DNA of 64,000 nt from Janthinobacterium sp. TND4EL3 (GCF_900156175.1 NZ_FTMV01000002.1:372001-436000), one strand, 5' to 3'. Numbered from the stretch's first letter, positions 25,567-35,834 are shown. Notes: a model not told the origin generated them from the letters alone. Numbers and translations are program-made.

Positions 25567-27060
25567 ATGAAAACGACTCCCTCCCTCCGCGCCATTGCCG
25601 CCGCCGTCTGTGTCCTGTCCATGCCCCTGTCCGTGCAGGCCCAGGCGAGCCTGCCGGCCAGCGCCGCCGCTGCGGCCGCTGTCAGCCAACCCTCTGCTGC
25701 CGCCGCGCTCAAGCGCTATGAACTGCAAACCAATATCGTCGACGGCAAGATGGTCTTCATCGACGCCAAGGGCCAGGTCAATCCCGTGCTGGCGGCCAAG
25801 GTGGGCGACATGGTCGAACTCGTGCTGAAAAGCGGCGAAGGCGCCGAGCACGACTTGCTGATCCCGGAACTCAATGTGGCATCAAGCAAGTTCAGCGCCA
25901 ATAGCGGCAGCACCACCGTGCGCTTCAAGGTCACGCGCGCTGGCACGTTCACCTATTACTGCTCGATTCCCGGCCACCGCCAGATCGGCATGGAAGGCAA
26001 GCTGGTAGTCGCCGGCACCTCGCTGGCCGAAGCCGGGACACCGAAGACGGCTGGCGCCGGCAGCGCAGCGGGCGAATCGAGCCAGGCCGCCGCGCTGGCC
26101 CTGTACACGCCCGCGCCGTCGCCGATGCGCGGCCCCGATCCATCGGCCGTCAGCGTGGCCGCCAATCCGGCGCAGGTGCCTTCCGCCATCGGCGCGCGCG
26201 CGCCGCAAACCCTGAAATACCGCATGGAGACGGTGGAATTGCCCGGCAAGCTCGATGACGGCACCAGTTTTACGTACTGGACCTTCAACCGCCAGGTGCC
26301 CGGCCCCATGCTGCGCGCCAAGGTGGGCGATACGGTGGAGCTGACCCTGTTCAACGCCAAGGACAGCAAGATGATCCACTCGATCGACCTGCACGCGGTG
26401 ACGGGCGGCCACGGCGGCGGGCAGCACACGCAGGTGGCGCCGGGGCAGGAAAAGACGGTGACCTTCAAGGCGCTCAATCCGGGCCTCTTCGTCTACCACT
26501 GCGCCACGCCGCTGGTGCCGCAGCATATCGCGGCCGGCATGTACGGCATGATCCTGGTCGAACCGGAAGGCGGCCTGTCGAAAGTGGACCGCGAGTATTA
26601 CGTGATGCAGGGCGAGATGTATACGGGCCGTCCGCATGGCGCGCCCGTGCACCAGGAACCGAACCTGGAAAAAATGGCCAATGAATTGCCCGACTACTAC
26701 GTCTTCAATGGCGAAGTGGGCGCCCTGAGCAAGACGCACAAATTGCAGGCGAAAGTCGGCGAGACCGTGCGCATCTATTTCGGCGTCGGCGGCCCGAACA
26801 AGATTTCGTCGTTCCACATCATCGGCGAGATCTTCGACAAGGTGTACAGCGAAGGCTCGATCAGCAGCCCGAAAAACGACGTGCAAACCACGCTCGTGGC
26901 GCCGGGCGGCGCGACCATCGTCGAACTCAAGGTACAGCACCCTGGCAGCTATCTGCTGGTCGACCATGCGCTGTCGCGCGCCGGCAAGGGCGCCGTGGGC
27001 GTGCTGGAAGCGACTGGCGACCCCGTGCCGGGCGTCTATCACGCGGGCGCCGTCCAATAA
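25567..27060 (+). CDS. nirK: Copper nitrite reductase NirK with extra N-terminal cupredoxin domain
   Basis: NirK reduces nitrite to nitric oxide in the periplasm. The 497-residue protein has a signal peptide (about 1-26), then an extra cupredoxin (about 50-150) with type 1 copper ligands His95, Cys132, His137 and Met142. An Ala/Pro-rich linker (150-210) follows, then the two-domain reductase. Its type 1 ligands are His271, Cys312, His320 and Met325; type 2 ligands are His276, His311 and His417, with catalytic Asp274. The core resembles Neisseria AniA (class II). A fused N-terminal cupredoxin is known from Hyphomicrobium-type NirK and may carry electrons. AAGGAAAG precedes the ATG. Confidence 0.95.
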   Translation: MKTTPSLRAIAAAVCVLSMPLSVQAQASLPASAAAAAAVSQPSAAAALKRYELQTNIVDGKMVFIDAKGQVNPVLAAKVGDMVELVLKSGEGAEHDLLIPELNVASSKFSANSGSTTVRFKVTRAGTFTYYCSIPGHRQIGMEGKLVVAGTSLAEAGTPKTAGAGSAAGESSQAAALALYTPAPSPMRGPDPSAVSVAANPAQVPSAIGARAPQTLKYRMETVELPGKLDDGTSFTYWTFNRQVPGPMLRAKVGDTVELTLFNAKDSKMIHSIDLHAVTGGHGGGQHTQVAPGQEKTVTFKALNPGLFVYHCATPLVPQHIAAGMYGMILVEPEGGLSKVDREYYVMQGEMYTGRPHGAPVHQEPNLEKMANELPDYYVFNGEVGALSKTHKLQAKVGETVRIYFGVGGPNKISSFHIIGEIFDKVYSEGSISSPKNDVQTTLVAPGGATIVELKVQHPGSYLLVDHALSRAGKGAVGVLEATGDPVPGVYHAGAVQ

Positions 27061-27091
27061 AACCCCCCCATTCATCATCAAGGAGCATCTT

Positions 27092-27769
27092 ATGGAACTG
27101 ATCGACTTATCCCTGGGCCAGCTGGCCCGCCGCATCCCCGGCGCCACGCGCCTGTTCGATGCGCACCGCCTCGATTTCTGCTGCGGCGGCAACAAGACCT
27201 TGCGCGCGGCGGCCGAAGCGGCCGGCGTGGACACGGCGCCCATCGTCAAGGAACTGCAAGTGCTGGCCGGACGGATTGACACCAGCGGCGCGCGTGACTG
27301 GCAGGAAGCCCCGGCCGCCGAGCTGGTGGAACACATCCTGGCGCGCTATCACGCCGTGCACCGCGAGCAGTTGCCCGAGCTGATACGCCTGGCGCGCAAG
27401 GTCGAGCAGGTGCATGGCGACCGCGCCGACTGTCCGCACGGGCTGGCGGAACACCTGTCGGCCATGGCGCAGGAACTGGAAAGCCATATGCGCAAGGAAG
27501 AAGATGTGCTGTTCCCCATGATCGTGCGCGGCCAGGGCCCCCGGGCCGGCGCACCCATCAACGTGATGCGCATGGAGCACGACGACCATGGCGTGGCCCT
27601 GCGCGCCATGGAGGCGATGACGAACGATATCACTGCACCTGGCGGCGCCTGCACCACCTGGCGCGCGCTGTACACGGGCTTGCGCACCTTCCGCGAAGAC
27701 CTGATGGCGCACATCCATACTGAAAACAATATCCTGTTCGAGCGCTTTGCGCCGGCCGTGGTGCACTGA
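27092..27769 (+). CDS. ytfE: Iron-sulfur cluster repair di-iron protein YtfE/ScdA (RIC)
   Basis: RIC proteins repair iron-sulfur clusters damaged by nitric oxide and are commonly NO-induced. The 225-residue protein has the N-terminal ScdA domain with the Cys-Cys pair in HRLDFCCGGNKTL. A hemerythrin-like domain follows with His/Glu iron ligands in YHAVHREQLPELI, SHMRKEEDVLFPMI, MRMEHDDHG and HIHTENNILF. AAGGAGC precedes the ATG. It lies between nirK and norZ with short gaps, which fits a role in handling NO made by NirK. Confidence 0.93.
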   Translation: MELIDLSLGQLARRIPGATRLFDAHRLDFCCGGNKTLRAAAEAAGVDTAPIVKELQVLAGRIDTSGARDWQEAPAAELVEHILARYHAVHREQLPELIRLARKVEQVHGDRADCPHGLAEHLSAMAQELESHMRKEEDVLFPMIVRGQGPRAGAPINVMRMEHDDHGVALRAMEAMTNDITAPGGACTTWRALYTGLRTFREDLMAHIHTENNILFERFAPAVVH

Positions 27770-27783
27770 CAAAGGAAAGACCC

Positions 27784-30054
27784 ATGGGTCCCTACAAAAA
27801 ACTCTGGTTCACCCTGATCGGTGTGCTGATCGTGACGTTCTCGCTGCTCGGCTACTACGGCACGGAAGTCTACCGGCAGGCGCCGCCGATTCCCGCGCAA
27901 GTGCTGGCGCAGGACGGCCGGCAGCTGTTCGACCGCGAGGGCATCCTCGACGGCCAGACGGCCTGGCAATCCGTCGGCGGCATGCAGCTGGGCTCCATCT
28001 GGGGCCACGGCGCCTACCAGGCGCCCGACTGGACGGCCGACTGGCTGCACCGCGAACTGACGGCCTGGCTGGAACTGGCCGCGCAAGAGCAGCATGGCAA
28101 GGCGTACGCGGCGCTCGACGGCCCCGCGCAGGCGGCGCTGCGCGAAGCGCTCAAAATCGAATACCGCGGCAACCGGGTAGATGAAGAACAAGTACTGCAT
28201 CTGTCGGCGCGCCGCGTGCAGGCGATCGCCAGCACGGCGCACTATTACGACCAGCTGTTCTCCGACGCGCCCGCCCTGCACGCCAGCCGCGAGCATTTCG
28301 CCATGAAGGAAAACACCCTGCCCAGCGCCGAGCGGCGCGCGCAGATGACGCGGTTCTTCTTCTGGACGGCGTGGGCTGCCGCCACCGAACGTCCGGGCCA
28401 GAAAGTGACCTACACGAACAACTGGCCGCACGAACCGCTGATCGGCAACCAGCCCAGCGGCGAAAACCTCGTCTGGTCGGTCGCCAGCGTGGTGGTGCTG
28501 CTGGCCGGCGTGGGCTTCCTCGTCTGGGGCTGGGCCTTCTTGCGCGACCACGACGAAGCGCTGCCGGCCGCCGGGCCGCGCGACCCGCTCACCGCTTTCG
28601 CGCTGACGTCTTCGCAGCGGGGACTGGGCAAATACCTGTTCCTGGTGGTGGCGCTGTTCATCTTCCAGGTCTTCATCGGCGGCTTTACGGCGCACTACAC
28701 GGTGGAAGGACAGCAGTTCTACGGCATCGACGTGTCGCGCTGGTTCCCTTATGCGCTCACGCGCACCTGGCATATCCAGGCGGCGCTGTTCTGGATCGCC
28801 ACGGGCTTCCTGGCCGCCGGTCTGTTCCTCGCGCCCTTGATCAATGGCGGCAAGGACCCCAAGTGGCAGCGCCTCGGTGTCGACGTGCTGTTCTGGGCCC
28901 TGGTCGCTGTCGTCGTCGGCTCGTTTATCGGCAATTACCTTGCGATTGCACAAGTCATGCCGCCCGAGTGGAATTTCTGGCTTGGCCACCAGGGCTATGA
29001 ATATGTCGACCTGGGACGGCTGTGGCAGATCGGCAAATTCGTCGGCATCTTGCTGTGGCTGGTGTTGATGCTGCGCGGCGTGGTGCCGGCCCTGCGCCAG
29101 CCGGGCGGCGACAGGAACCTGCTGGCGCTGCTGACCGCGTCCGTGGGCGCCATCGGCCTGTTCTACGGCGCCGGCCTGTTCTACGGCGAGCGCACGCATT
29201 TATCGGTGATGGAGTACTGGCGCTGGTGGGTGGTGCACCTGTGGGTGGAAGGTTTCTTTGAAGTCTTCGCCACGACGGCGCTGGCCTTCATCTTCTCGAC
29301 CCTGGGCCTGGTATCGGTGCGCATGGCCACGACGGCCAGCCTGGCGTCGGCCTCGCTGTTCATGCTGGGGGGCATACCCGGCACCTTCCACCACCTGTAC
29401 TTTGCCGGCACTACCACGCCCGTGATGGCCATCGGCGCGAGCTTCAGCGCGCTGGAAGTTGTGCCGCTGATCGTGCTGGGCCATGAAGCGTGGGAAAACT
29501 GGCGCCTGAAGGAACGCGCGCCGTGGATGGAAAACCTGCGCTGGCCCCTGATGTGCTTTGTCGCCGTCGCCTTCTGGAACATGCTGGGCGCGGGCGTACT
29601 GGGCTTCATGATCAATCCGCCCGTGGCCTTGTACTACATCCAGGGCTTGAACACGACACCCGTGCATGCGCATGCGGCGCTGTTCGGCGTGTACGGCTTC
29701 CTGGCGCTGGGCTTTACCTTGCTGGTGCTGCGCTACCTGCGGCCCGACTACCGCTTCAGCCCTGCCTTGATGAAGTGGGCGTTCTGGGGTTTGAACGGGG
29801 GCCTGGCGCTGATGATCTTTACCAGTCTGTTGCCGATTGGCATCATCCAGTTCCACGCCAGCGTGACGGAAGGCCTGTGGTATGCGCGCAGCGAAGGCTT
29901 CATGCAGCAGCCGCTGCTGCAGAACCTGCGCTGGATACGCACCTTCGGCGACGTGGTCTTCATCGTCGGCGCTGTCGCCATGGCATTGCAGGTGGTGCTG
30001 GGCTTGCTGGGCAAGGCGCCGAAGGCAGCGGTACTGCAGCCGCAGGCGGTGTAG
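27784..30054 (+). CDS. norZ: Quinol-dependent nitric oxide reductase (qNorB/NorZ)
   Basis: qNOR reduces two NO to N2O using quinol in the inner membrane. The 756-residue single-subunit protein has an N-terminal membrane helix and periplasmic cytochrome-like domain (about 25-220, no haem c motif). It continues with about 12 helices of the haem-copper oxidase fold. Recognisable histidine segments include TRTWHIQAALFWIATG, VVHLWVEGFFEVFATT, GTFHHLYFAGTT and HAHAALFGVYGF. Length agrees with NorZ (about 760). AAAGGAAAG precedes the ATG, 14 bases after ytfE. No norC is present, as expected for the quinol type. Confidence 0.95.
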   Translation: MGPYKKLWFTLIGVLIVTFSLLGYYGTEVYRQAPPIPAQVLAQDGRQLFDREGILDGQTAWQSVGGMQLGSIWGHGAYQAPDWTADWLHRELTAWLELAAQEQHGKAYAALDGPAQAALREALKIEYRGNRVDEEQVLHLSARRVQAIASTAHYYDQLFSDAPALHASREHFAMKENTLPSAERRAQMTRFFFWTAWAAATERPGQKVTYTNNWPHEPLIGNQPSGENLVWSVASVVVLLAGVGFLVWGWAFLRDHDEALPAAGPRDPLTAFALTSSQRGLGKYLFLVVALFIFQVFIGGFTAHYTVEGQQFYGIDVSRWFPYALTRTWHIQAALFWIATGFLAAGLFLAPLINGGKDPKWQRLGVDVLFWALVAVVVGSFIGNYLAIAQVMPPEWNFWLGHQGYEYVDLGRLWQIGKFVGILLWLVLMLRGVVPALRQPGGDRNLLALLTASVGAIGLFYGAGLFYGERTHLSVMEYWRWWVVHLWVEGFFEVFATTALAFIFSTLGLVSVRMATTASLASASLFMLGGIPGTFHHLYFAGTTTPVMAIGASFSALEVVPLIVLGHEAWENWRLKERAPWMENLRWPLMCFVAVAFWNMLGAGVLGFMINPPVALYYIQGLNTTPVHAHAALFGVYGFLALGFTLLVLRYLRPDYRFSPALMKWAFWGLNGGLALMIFTSLLPIGIIQFHASVTEGLWYARSEGFMQQPLLQNLRWIRTFGDVVFIVGAVAMALQVVLGLLGKAPKAAVLQPQAV

Positions 30055-30059
30055 CCAGG

Positions 30060-30482
30060 TTAGCGGCGCCGCACGCAGTCGATATACGCGTCCGTATCGG
30101 GCGGCAAGCCCGAGCGCTGCGAGGCCCAGATCATCTGGCCCAGGCATTCCATCACTTCGTGCTGGGCCGCATGGGCCGAATCGAGGCGCTGGGTCAGCTG
30201 CTGGACGGCCGGGCGGATGCCGCGCGGCTGGTCCACCTGTACCTGCTCCGTGATCGACAGATGCATGGACAGGTGCAGGAAAGGATTGGCCTGGCCCCCT
30301 TCGACGGAGTAGTCGCGCGCCAGCGCCGCTTCGACGTCGGAGAGCTCGTTTTCATACTCGGGATGTTCCAGTATCCAGTCGAGCGCGATGGCTTCCATCG
30401 GTGTGAGGATTTCGTGGGCGCGGTGCTTGCGCAAGGCGTCGCAAAAGAAGCGGCGCACATCGTCGGAAGAGGGGTTGAACAT
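30060..30482 (-). CDS. DUF1841 family protein
   Basis: The 140-residue cytoplasmic protein starts MFNPSSDDVRRFFCDALRKHR and carries LTPMEAIALDWILEHPEYENEL and NPFLHLSMHLSITEQVQVDQPRG, which mark DUF1841, a family common in beta- and gammaproteobacteria with no known function. The start at 30482 is the last methionine giving the family N-terminus; the frame extends to 30854 without support, and the ribosome binding site is weak. It converges on norZ with only 5 bases between stops. Confidence 0.85.
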   Translation of the reverse strand: MFNPSSDDVRRFFCDALRKHRAHEILTPMEAIALDWILEHPEYENELSDVEAALARDYSVEGGQANPFLHLSMHLSITEQVQVDQPRGIRPAVQQLTQRLDSAHAAQHEVMECLGQMIWASQRSGLPPDTDAYIDCVRRR

Positions 30483-30537
30483 GGCTGAATGACTGTGGCT
30501 AAAGGGCAGCCGGCATTGTACCGCGTACATCAAGCGA

Positions 30538-30559
30538 GGGCATCGGGGATGCCCTTTTT
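30538..30559 (+). terminator. Plus-strand intrinsic terminator upstream of DUF1841
   Basis: GGGCATC (30538-30544), a GGG loop, GATGCCC (30548-30554) and five T residues form a standard terminator read on the plus strand. No plus-strand gene lies directly before it; the nearest is norZ, whose stop is 484 bases upstream with the DUF1841 gene antisense in between. Confidence 0.75.
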
Positions 30560-30925
30560 GCCGTCCGGTGGCCGCTTTCGTGACCCGATAGTTACCGTCA
30601 TTTAATACCCTGCAGTAAGTATTATCCACTAGCGCCACGGCCCGGCGGCAGCAAATAACGGTGATAAAATCGCCGCTCTTGATATTTGCTCTGGACACGA
30701 TGGCGATTCTATTGTCATTCCGTGCATCCATTGCCCGCACCTTTGCCACCAGATCTCGCTCCTGGCGTATCCCGGAGCGCGGCAGCATGCCTATCACCAT
30801 CGACATTCGCTTTTCCGGCCGCCCTGGCGTTCCGGATGGCTGGCTGTTTTTCATTCAATACAGCGATGGTGCCGCGACGGTGGCGCGCAAGAATCATCCT
30901 TCAGTATCCAAAAATGGAGTTACGA
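30560..30925. other. Leader region upstream of mqo
   Basis: About 365 bases separate the terminator from the mqo start. Short frames exist (for example 30661-30933 on the plus strand) but lack ribosome binding sites and recognisable protein character. A small dyad AATAC/GTATT lies near 30605-30622. The mqo promoter should be here; no convincing -35/-10 pair was identified. Confidence 0.4.
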
Positions 30926-32524
30926 ATGCGTAAATCGCTATTACTTTTGATGTCGTGCCTGATCCTGGCGGCATGTAACAAGACACCTCCCGCCTCGTCC
31001 GAGAAACCGGTCGACGTGCTGCTGGTCGGCGCCGGCACCATGAGCGCCACCCTGGGCAGCATGCTCAAGGAACTCGATCCCTCCCTGACGATGGAAATGT
31101 ATGAGCGCCTCGATTCCGTGGCCGCCGAAAGCTCGGACGCGATGAACAACGCGGGCACGGGCCACTCGGCGTTTGCCGAGTTGAACTACACGCCGGAAGC
31201 GGCCGATGGCAGCATCGAGACCAAGAAAGCCGTCGATATCAACGAGCAATTCGAAATTTCCAAGCAATTCTGGGCTTATCAGGTAGCTAACAAGCACCTG
31301 GGCGCGCCGCACACCTTCATCAACAACGTGCCGCACATGGCCTTTGTCTGGGGCGACGCAAATATTGCTTTCTTGCACAAACGCTATGAAGCGATGCAAA
31401 AGCAAAACCTGTTCAAGGGTATGCTGTACTCGGAAGACCCGGCGCAGATCGAACAATGGGCGCCACTGGTCATGCAAGGCCGCGACAAGGGCCAGAAAGT
31501 GGCGGCAACACGCATGGAAATCGGTACCGACGTCAATTTCGGCGTGCTGACGCGCGGCCTGGTGAGCTACCTGACCGACAGCCATGGCATGGCGCTGCAC
31601 CTGCGCCACCAGGTGGAAGACATCCAGCGCGGCGCCGACGGCGTATGGAACGTGACGGTGAAAAACTTGGCTGACGGCAAAGAAAAGACCGTGCGCGCCA
31701 AGTTCGTCTTCATCGGCGCCGGCGGCGGTTCGCTGCCGCTGCTGGAAAAATCGGGCATTCCTGAAGCCAAGGGCTACGGCGGCGTGCCGGTGGGCGGTCA
31801 ATGGCTGGTGACCACCAATCCGGAACTGGTGGCGGCACATGCGGCCAAGGTGTACGGCAAGGCGTCCGTCGGTTCGCCGCCGATGTCCGTGCCGCATCTG
31901 GACACGCGCATCATCGATGGCAAGAAAGCCCTGCTGTTTGGCCCGTTTGCCACCTTCTCGACGAAATTCCTGAAAAATGGTTCCTGGATTGACCTGCCTG
32001 CCTCGATCGGCACGGGCAATGTGAAACCGATGCTGCAAGCCGGTTACGACAATATTCCGCTGACGAAATATTTGGTGGAACAGGTCATGAACACGCCGGA
32101 AGACCGCCTGAAGACCCTGCGCGAATACTTGCCGAATGCCAAGATGGAAGACTGGACCTTGCAAAACGCCGGCCAGCGCGTGCAGATCGTCAAGGATGAC
32201 CCTGTCAAAGGCGGCTTGCTGCAGTTCGGCACGGAAGTCGTCGGTGCCGCCGATGGCAGCATTGTCGCCCTGCTGGGTGCTTCGCCAGGCGCCTCGACCG
32301 CGCCGCCCATCATGATCAAGGTGCTGCAAACGGCCTTCAAGAGCCGTCTGGCCACGCCGGAATGGCAAGCGAAGATGGTGGAAATGGTGCCGTCGTATGG
32401 CCAAAAGCTGAATAACGACCCGGCCCTGGCCAACAAGATCCGCCAGTACAGCAGCAATATCCTGGGCTTGAAAGCGATCACGCTCGACGTGCCAAGCGCT
32501 GCGCCAGCGCCGGCAGCAAACTAA
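30926..32524 (+). CDS. mqo: Malate:quinone oxidoreductase with lipoprotein-type signal
   Basis: Mqo oxidises malate to oxaloacetate and passes electrons to quinone. The 532-residue protein has the FAD-binding start [19 protein letters not shown], then [73 protein letters not shown] and [15 protein letters not shown], all typical of Mqo. The N-terminus is [15 protein letters not shown], a lipobox (LAAC) with Cys17 or nearby as acceptor, suggesting a lipid-anchored exported form. The start at 30926 has GGAG 8 bases upstream; 30914 and 30686 are in frame but less likely. It is a single-gene unit. Confidence 0.93.
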   Translation: MRKSLLLLMSCLILAACNKTPPASSEKPVDVLLVGAGTMSATLGSMLKELDPSLTMEMYERLDSVAAESSDAMNNAGTGHSAFAELNYTPEAADGSIETKKAVDINEQFEISKQFWAYQVANKHLGAPHTFINNVPHMAFVWGDANIAFLHKRYEAMQKQNLFKGMLYSEDPAQIEQWAPLVMQGRDKGQKVAATRMEIGTDVNFGVLTRGLVSYLTDSHGMALHLRHQVEDIQRGADGVWNVTVKNLADGKEKTVRAKFVFIGAGGGSLPLLEKSGIPEAKGYGGVPVGGQWLVTTNPELVAAHAAKVYGKASVGSPPMSVPHLDTRIIDGKKALLFGPFATFSTKFLKNGSWIDLPASIGTGNVKPMLQAGYDNIPLTKYLVEQVMNTPEDRLKTLREYLPNAKMEDWTLQNAGQRVQIVKDDPVKGGLLQFGTEVVGAADGSIVALLGASPGASTAPPIMIKVLQTAFKSRLATPEWQAKMVEMVPSYGQKLNNDPALANKIRQYSSNILGLKAITLDVPSAAPAPAAN

Positions 32525-32568
32525 GCGAGCCTGAGCGGCAGGGGAGTTTCCTGCCGGCATGAAAAAAA

Positions 32569-32596
32569 GGGGCAGCCTGTTCAGGCTGCCCCTTTT
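32569..32596. terminator. Bidirectional terminator between mqo and rppH
   Basis: GGGGCAGCCTG (32569-32579) pairs with CAGGCTGCCCC (32582-32592). T residues follow on the plus strand and a run of seven A residues precedes it at 32562-32568, so it can end both mqo and the convergent rppH transcript. Confidence 0.88.
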
Positions 32597-32625
32597 GCGT
32601 GGGAGCGTGCGTTCATTGCGGCGGA

Positions 32626-33258
32626 CTACCCCTTGCCCGGCAAGATCAGCTCCGGCGTACACCCTTCGGCGGCGATGCCGTCGCAAGGCTTGGCCAGTGC
32701 CGCGCCGTCCTGTGCCCGTGGCGCATGGGGCTGGCGCAGGTAGCGCGACGTGTGGCGGTGCGCTTGCTGTGCGTTGCCATGCACGGGCCAGGTCAGGAAG
32801 CGGGACAGCTCCTGCAAGGCGCGCTGATATACATCGCGTTTAAATTCAATCACGACATCGAGCGGGACCCAGTACTCATGCCAGCGCCAGGCGTCGAACT
32901 CCGGATGGTCGGTCAGGCGCAGATTGACGTCGTTATCGCGCGCGCACATTCTCAGCAGAAACCAAATCTGCTTCTGGCCACGGTAATGGCCGCGAATCTC
33001 GCGCTTGATGAAGTGGTCTGGCACCTCATAGCGCAGCCAGTCGCGGGTGCGGCCGACAATTTTGACGTGTTCCTGTCTGAGTCCGATTTCCTCTTCAAGT
33101 TCGCGAAACATGGCTTGTTCCGGTGTTTCGCCATATTTGATACCGCCCTGCGGAAACTGCCAAGAGTGCTCGCGCACCCGCTTGCCCCACCACACCTCGT
33201 TCTGGGCGTTTAGCAGGATGATGCCGACGTTGGGCCGAAACCCTTCACGGTCGAGCAT
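32626..33258 (-). CDS. rppH: RNA pyrophosphohydrolase RppH
   Basis: RppH removes pyrophosphate from the 5' end of mRNA and starts RNase E decay. The 210-residue protein starts [17 protein letters not shown] and has the Nudix box, beginning [20 protein letters not shown] (G-x5-E-x7-RE-x2-EE pattern) and continuing [23 protein letters not shown] and the [11 protein letters not shown] stretch are also RppH-like. The C-terminal 50 residues are less conserved, as in other betaproteobacteria. The ATG at 33258 has GAGG upstream. It is divergent from proS, a common arrangement in this group. Confidence 0.93.
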   Translation of the reverse strand: MLDREGFRPNVGIILLNAQNEVWWGKRVREHSWQFPQGGIKYGETPEQAMFRELEEEIGLRQEHVKIVGRTRDWLRYEVPDHFIKREIRGHYRGQKQIWFLLRMCARDNDVNLRLTDHPEFDAWRWHEYWVPLDVVIEFKRDVYQRALQELSRFLTWPVHGNAQQAHRHTSRYLRQPHAPRAQDGAALAKPCDGIAAEGCTPELILPGKG

Positions 33259-33462
33259 AATGCACCTCAAACTTTCTGCGACAGAGCGTCCTTTTTTACA
33301 TAATTACCCACAACTTCGCAAGCCGGTGACCTTTTCGGGGTGCGAAAAGCGCCGGAATCGCACCAATTGAGCGCATTTGTGTAAAGTATGGACGCATCAG
33401 CCAGCTAATCCTTTAAAATTAGGTTGATTATAACCCTCTCTTTTTAAAAAGAATTCACCGTT

Positions 33463-35202
33463 ATGCGCGCCTCCCGTTTTTTTATTTCCACACTTAAAGA
33501 TGCACCTTCTGACGCGGAAATCGTCAGCCACCAATTGATGATGCGTGCAGGCATGATCAAACGCCTCGGCTCCGGCATCTATACCTACATGCCGATGGGC
33601 TTGCGCGTGATCCGCAAGGTGGAAGCCATCATCCGTGACGAGATGAACAAAGCCGCCGCCATCGAACTGCTGATGCCGCTCGTGCAGCCGGCCGAACTGT
33701 GGCAGGAGACGGGCCGCTGGACCAAGATGGGCGACGAACTGATGCGCGTGAAAGACCGCCACGGCCGCGAATACGCGATCCAGCCGACATCGGAAGAAGT
33801 GATCACCGACGTCGTGCGCACGGAAATCAAGTCCTACCGCCAGTTGCCGCTGAACTTTTATCACATCCAGACCAAGTTCCGCGACGAGCGCCGCCCACGT
33901 TTCGGCCTGATGCGCGGCCGCGAATTCACCATGAAGGACGCCTACTCGTTCGACCGCGACCTGGCCGGCATGCAGGCGTCGTACAAGGTCATGTTCGACG
34001 CCTACACGCGCATCTTCACGCGTTTCGGCCTGAAATTCCGCGCCGTGGCGGCCGACAACGGCGCCATCGGCGGTTCCGGTTCGCATGAATTCCACGTCAT
34101 CGCCCACACGGGTGAAGACGCGCTCGTGTATTGCCCGACGTCCGACTACGCCGCCAACATGGAAGCGGCCGAAGCGCTGGCACCAGCGGGCGAGCGCCCG
34201 GCGGCCACCCAGGCGCTGACGAAAACGGCCACACCGGACACCGTCAAGTGCGAAACCGTGGCCGCCCTGCTGGGTATTGATCTGTCACACACCGTGAAAA
34301 CCATCGCCCTGACGGTGGAAACGACGGGCAAGGACGAAAAAATCACGAAACAGCATTTCATGCTGCTGCTGCGCGGCGACCATGAGCTGAACGAGATCAA
34401 GGTGGGCAAGGTTGCCGGCCTGGCCGGTCACCGTTTCTCGACGGAAGCGGAAATCCTGGAAGTCTACGGCACCATCCCCGGCTACCTGGGTCCGATCGGC
34501 ACGAAAGCGCCTGTCACCGTGGTGGCGGACCGCACTGTTGCCCTCATGAATGATTTTGTCTGCGGCGCGAATGAGGCCGGTTTCCACTACACGGGCGCCA
34601 ACTGGGGCCGTGACGTGGCCGAGCCTGCCATTGTGGCCGACTTGCGCAATGTCGTCGCCGGCGACGCTTCGCCGGACGGCCAGGGCCTGCTCGCCATCGA
34701 GCGCGGCATCGAAGTGGGTCACGTGTTCCAGCTCGGTACGGCGTACTCGGAAAGCATGAAAGCTACCTTCCTCGACGAAAACGGCAAGCCGGCGCCGCTG
34801 CAGATGGGTTGCTACGGCATCGGCGTGACGCGCATCCTGGGCGCCGCCATCGAACAGAACTTCGACGACAAGGGCATCATCTGGCCGGCCTCGATCGCGC
34901 CGTTCGAAGTCGTGCTGTGCCCGATGGGCATGGACCGCAGCGAACTGGTCAAGGAAGAGACGGAGAAGCTGTACGCGGCCCTGCAAGGCGCTGGCGTGGA
35001 CGTCATCGTCGACGATCGCGGCCTGCGCCCTGGCGCCATGTTTGCTGACTGGGAACTGATTGGCGTGCCGCACCGCATCGTCATCGGCGAGCGCGGCCTG
35101 AAAGAAGGCAAGCTGGAGTACCAGGGCCGCCGCGATACGGAAGCGACCGGCGTCGCACCGGACGAGATCGTCGCCTTCATCCAGGGCAAAATGGCGCAGT
35201 GA
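33463..35202 (+). CDS. proS: Proline--tRNA ligase
   Basis: ProS charges tRNA-Pro. The 579-residue protein is the bacterial type with class II motifs: motif 1 in [24 protein letters not shown], motif 2 in [25 protein letters not shown], and motif 3 in [18 protein letters not shown]. An editing (INS) domain lies between motifs 2 and 3 (about 225-390) and an anticodon-binding domain forms the C-terminus. Length matches the family (about 572). The ribosome binding site before ATG is weak (AAAGAA). The next gene begins inside its stop codon. Confidence 0.97.
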   Translation: MRASRFFISTLKDAPSDAEIVSHQLMMRAGMIKRLGSGIYTYMPMGLRVIRKVEAIIRDEMNKAAAIELLMPLVQPAELWQETGRWTKMGDELMRVKDRHGREYAIQPTSEEVITDVVRTEIKSYRQLPLNFYHIQTKFRDERRPRFGLMRGREFTMKDAYSFDRDLAGMQASYKVMFDAYTRIFTRFGLKFRAVAADNGAIGGSGSHEFHVIAHTGEDALVYCPTSDYAANMEAAEALAPAGERPAATQALTKTATPDTVKCETVAALLGIDLSHTVKTIALTVETTGKDEKITKQHFMLLLRGDHELNEIKVGKVAGLAGHRFSTEAEILEVYGTIPGYLGPIGTKAPVTVVADRTVALMNDFVCGANEAGFHYTGANWGRDVAEPAIVADLRNVVAGDASPDGQGLLAIERGIEVGHVFQLGTAYSESMKATFLDENGKPAPLQMGCYGIGVTRILGAAIEQNFDDKGIIWPASIAPFEVVLCPMGMDRSELVKEETEKLYAALQGAGVDVIVDDRGLRPGAMFADWELIGVPHRIVIGERGLKEGKLEYQGRRDTEATGVAPDEIVAFIQGKMAQ

Positions 35203-35825
35203 AGCGCTTATCGCCAAGTAAAACGGCTGGCGCGCTCGCGCTGGCCACCTGCCTGGCCTGTGCTCCCTTGGCGCAGGCCGGCAACCAGAAGGAGGAGGCG
35301 CTGGCCGACTCCGTCCGCCTGGCCCTGTCGCACGCGATCCGCGACGAACGCCCGCCACAGCCCAAATTTGCCACGCCCGCCGACTTGCAGCGCTACCAGC
35401 AATGGCTGGCGCAGATGTCGCAACGCCTGCAGCGCAAGCTGCCGGATGCCCAGCTGCGCACGGAATTCCTGGAAACCGTCTGGTATGAAGCGCGCCGCGC
35501 GGGCCTGGAACCGGCCCTGGTACTGGGCTTGATCCAGGTGGAATCGGCCTACCGCAAATATGCCGTCTCGCTGGCCGGCGCGCGCGGCTACATGCAGGTG
35601 ATGCCATTCTGGACGGGCGTCATCGGCGACCATGACCGCAGCAAGCTGTTCCACATGCAGACGAATCTGCGCTACGGCTGCGCCATCCTGCGGATGTACC
35701 TGGACATGGAAAAGGGCGACTTGTACCTGGCGCTGGGGCGCTATAACGGCAGCCGGGGCAGGGCCGAGTATCCGAATGCCGTGCGGGCTGCGTGGAGCCA
35801 GTGGGAATTCAAGCCCGCTGGTTGA
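35199..35825 (+). CDS. Lytic transglycosylase domain protein (SLT)
   Basis: Lytic transglycosylases cut peptidoglycan between MurNAc and GlcNAc. The 208-residue product starts at a GTG overlapping the proS stop (GTGA). A signal-like hydrophobic segment ([20 protein letters not shown]) is followed by a helical region and the SLT domain, with the catalytic glutamate in [22 protein letters not shown], then [23 protein letters not shown] and [11 protein letters not shown]. The cysteine in LACAP is not a convincing lipobox. It is co-transcribed with proS. Confidence 0.87.
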   Translation: MKRLSPSKTAGALALATCLACAPLAQAGNQKEEALADSVRLALSHAIRDERPPQPKFATPADLQRYQQWLAQMSQRLQRKLPDAQLRTEFLETVWYEARRAGLEPALVLGLIQVESAYRKYAVSLAGARGYMQVMPFWTGVIGDHDRSKLFHMQTNLRYGCAILRMYLDMEKGDLYLALGRYNGSRGRAEYPNAVRAAWSQWEFKPAG

Positions 35826-35834
35826 ACGGCAGGC

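Noticed and set aside
30661-30933. Short plus-strand ORF of 90 codons before mqo
   Set aside because: No ribosome binding site, no recognisable domain, and it overlaps the ribosome binding site of mqo.
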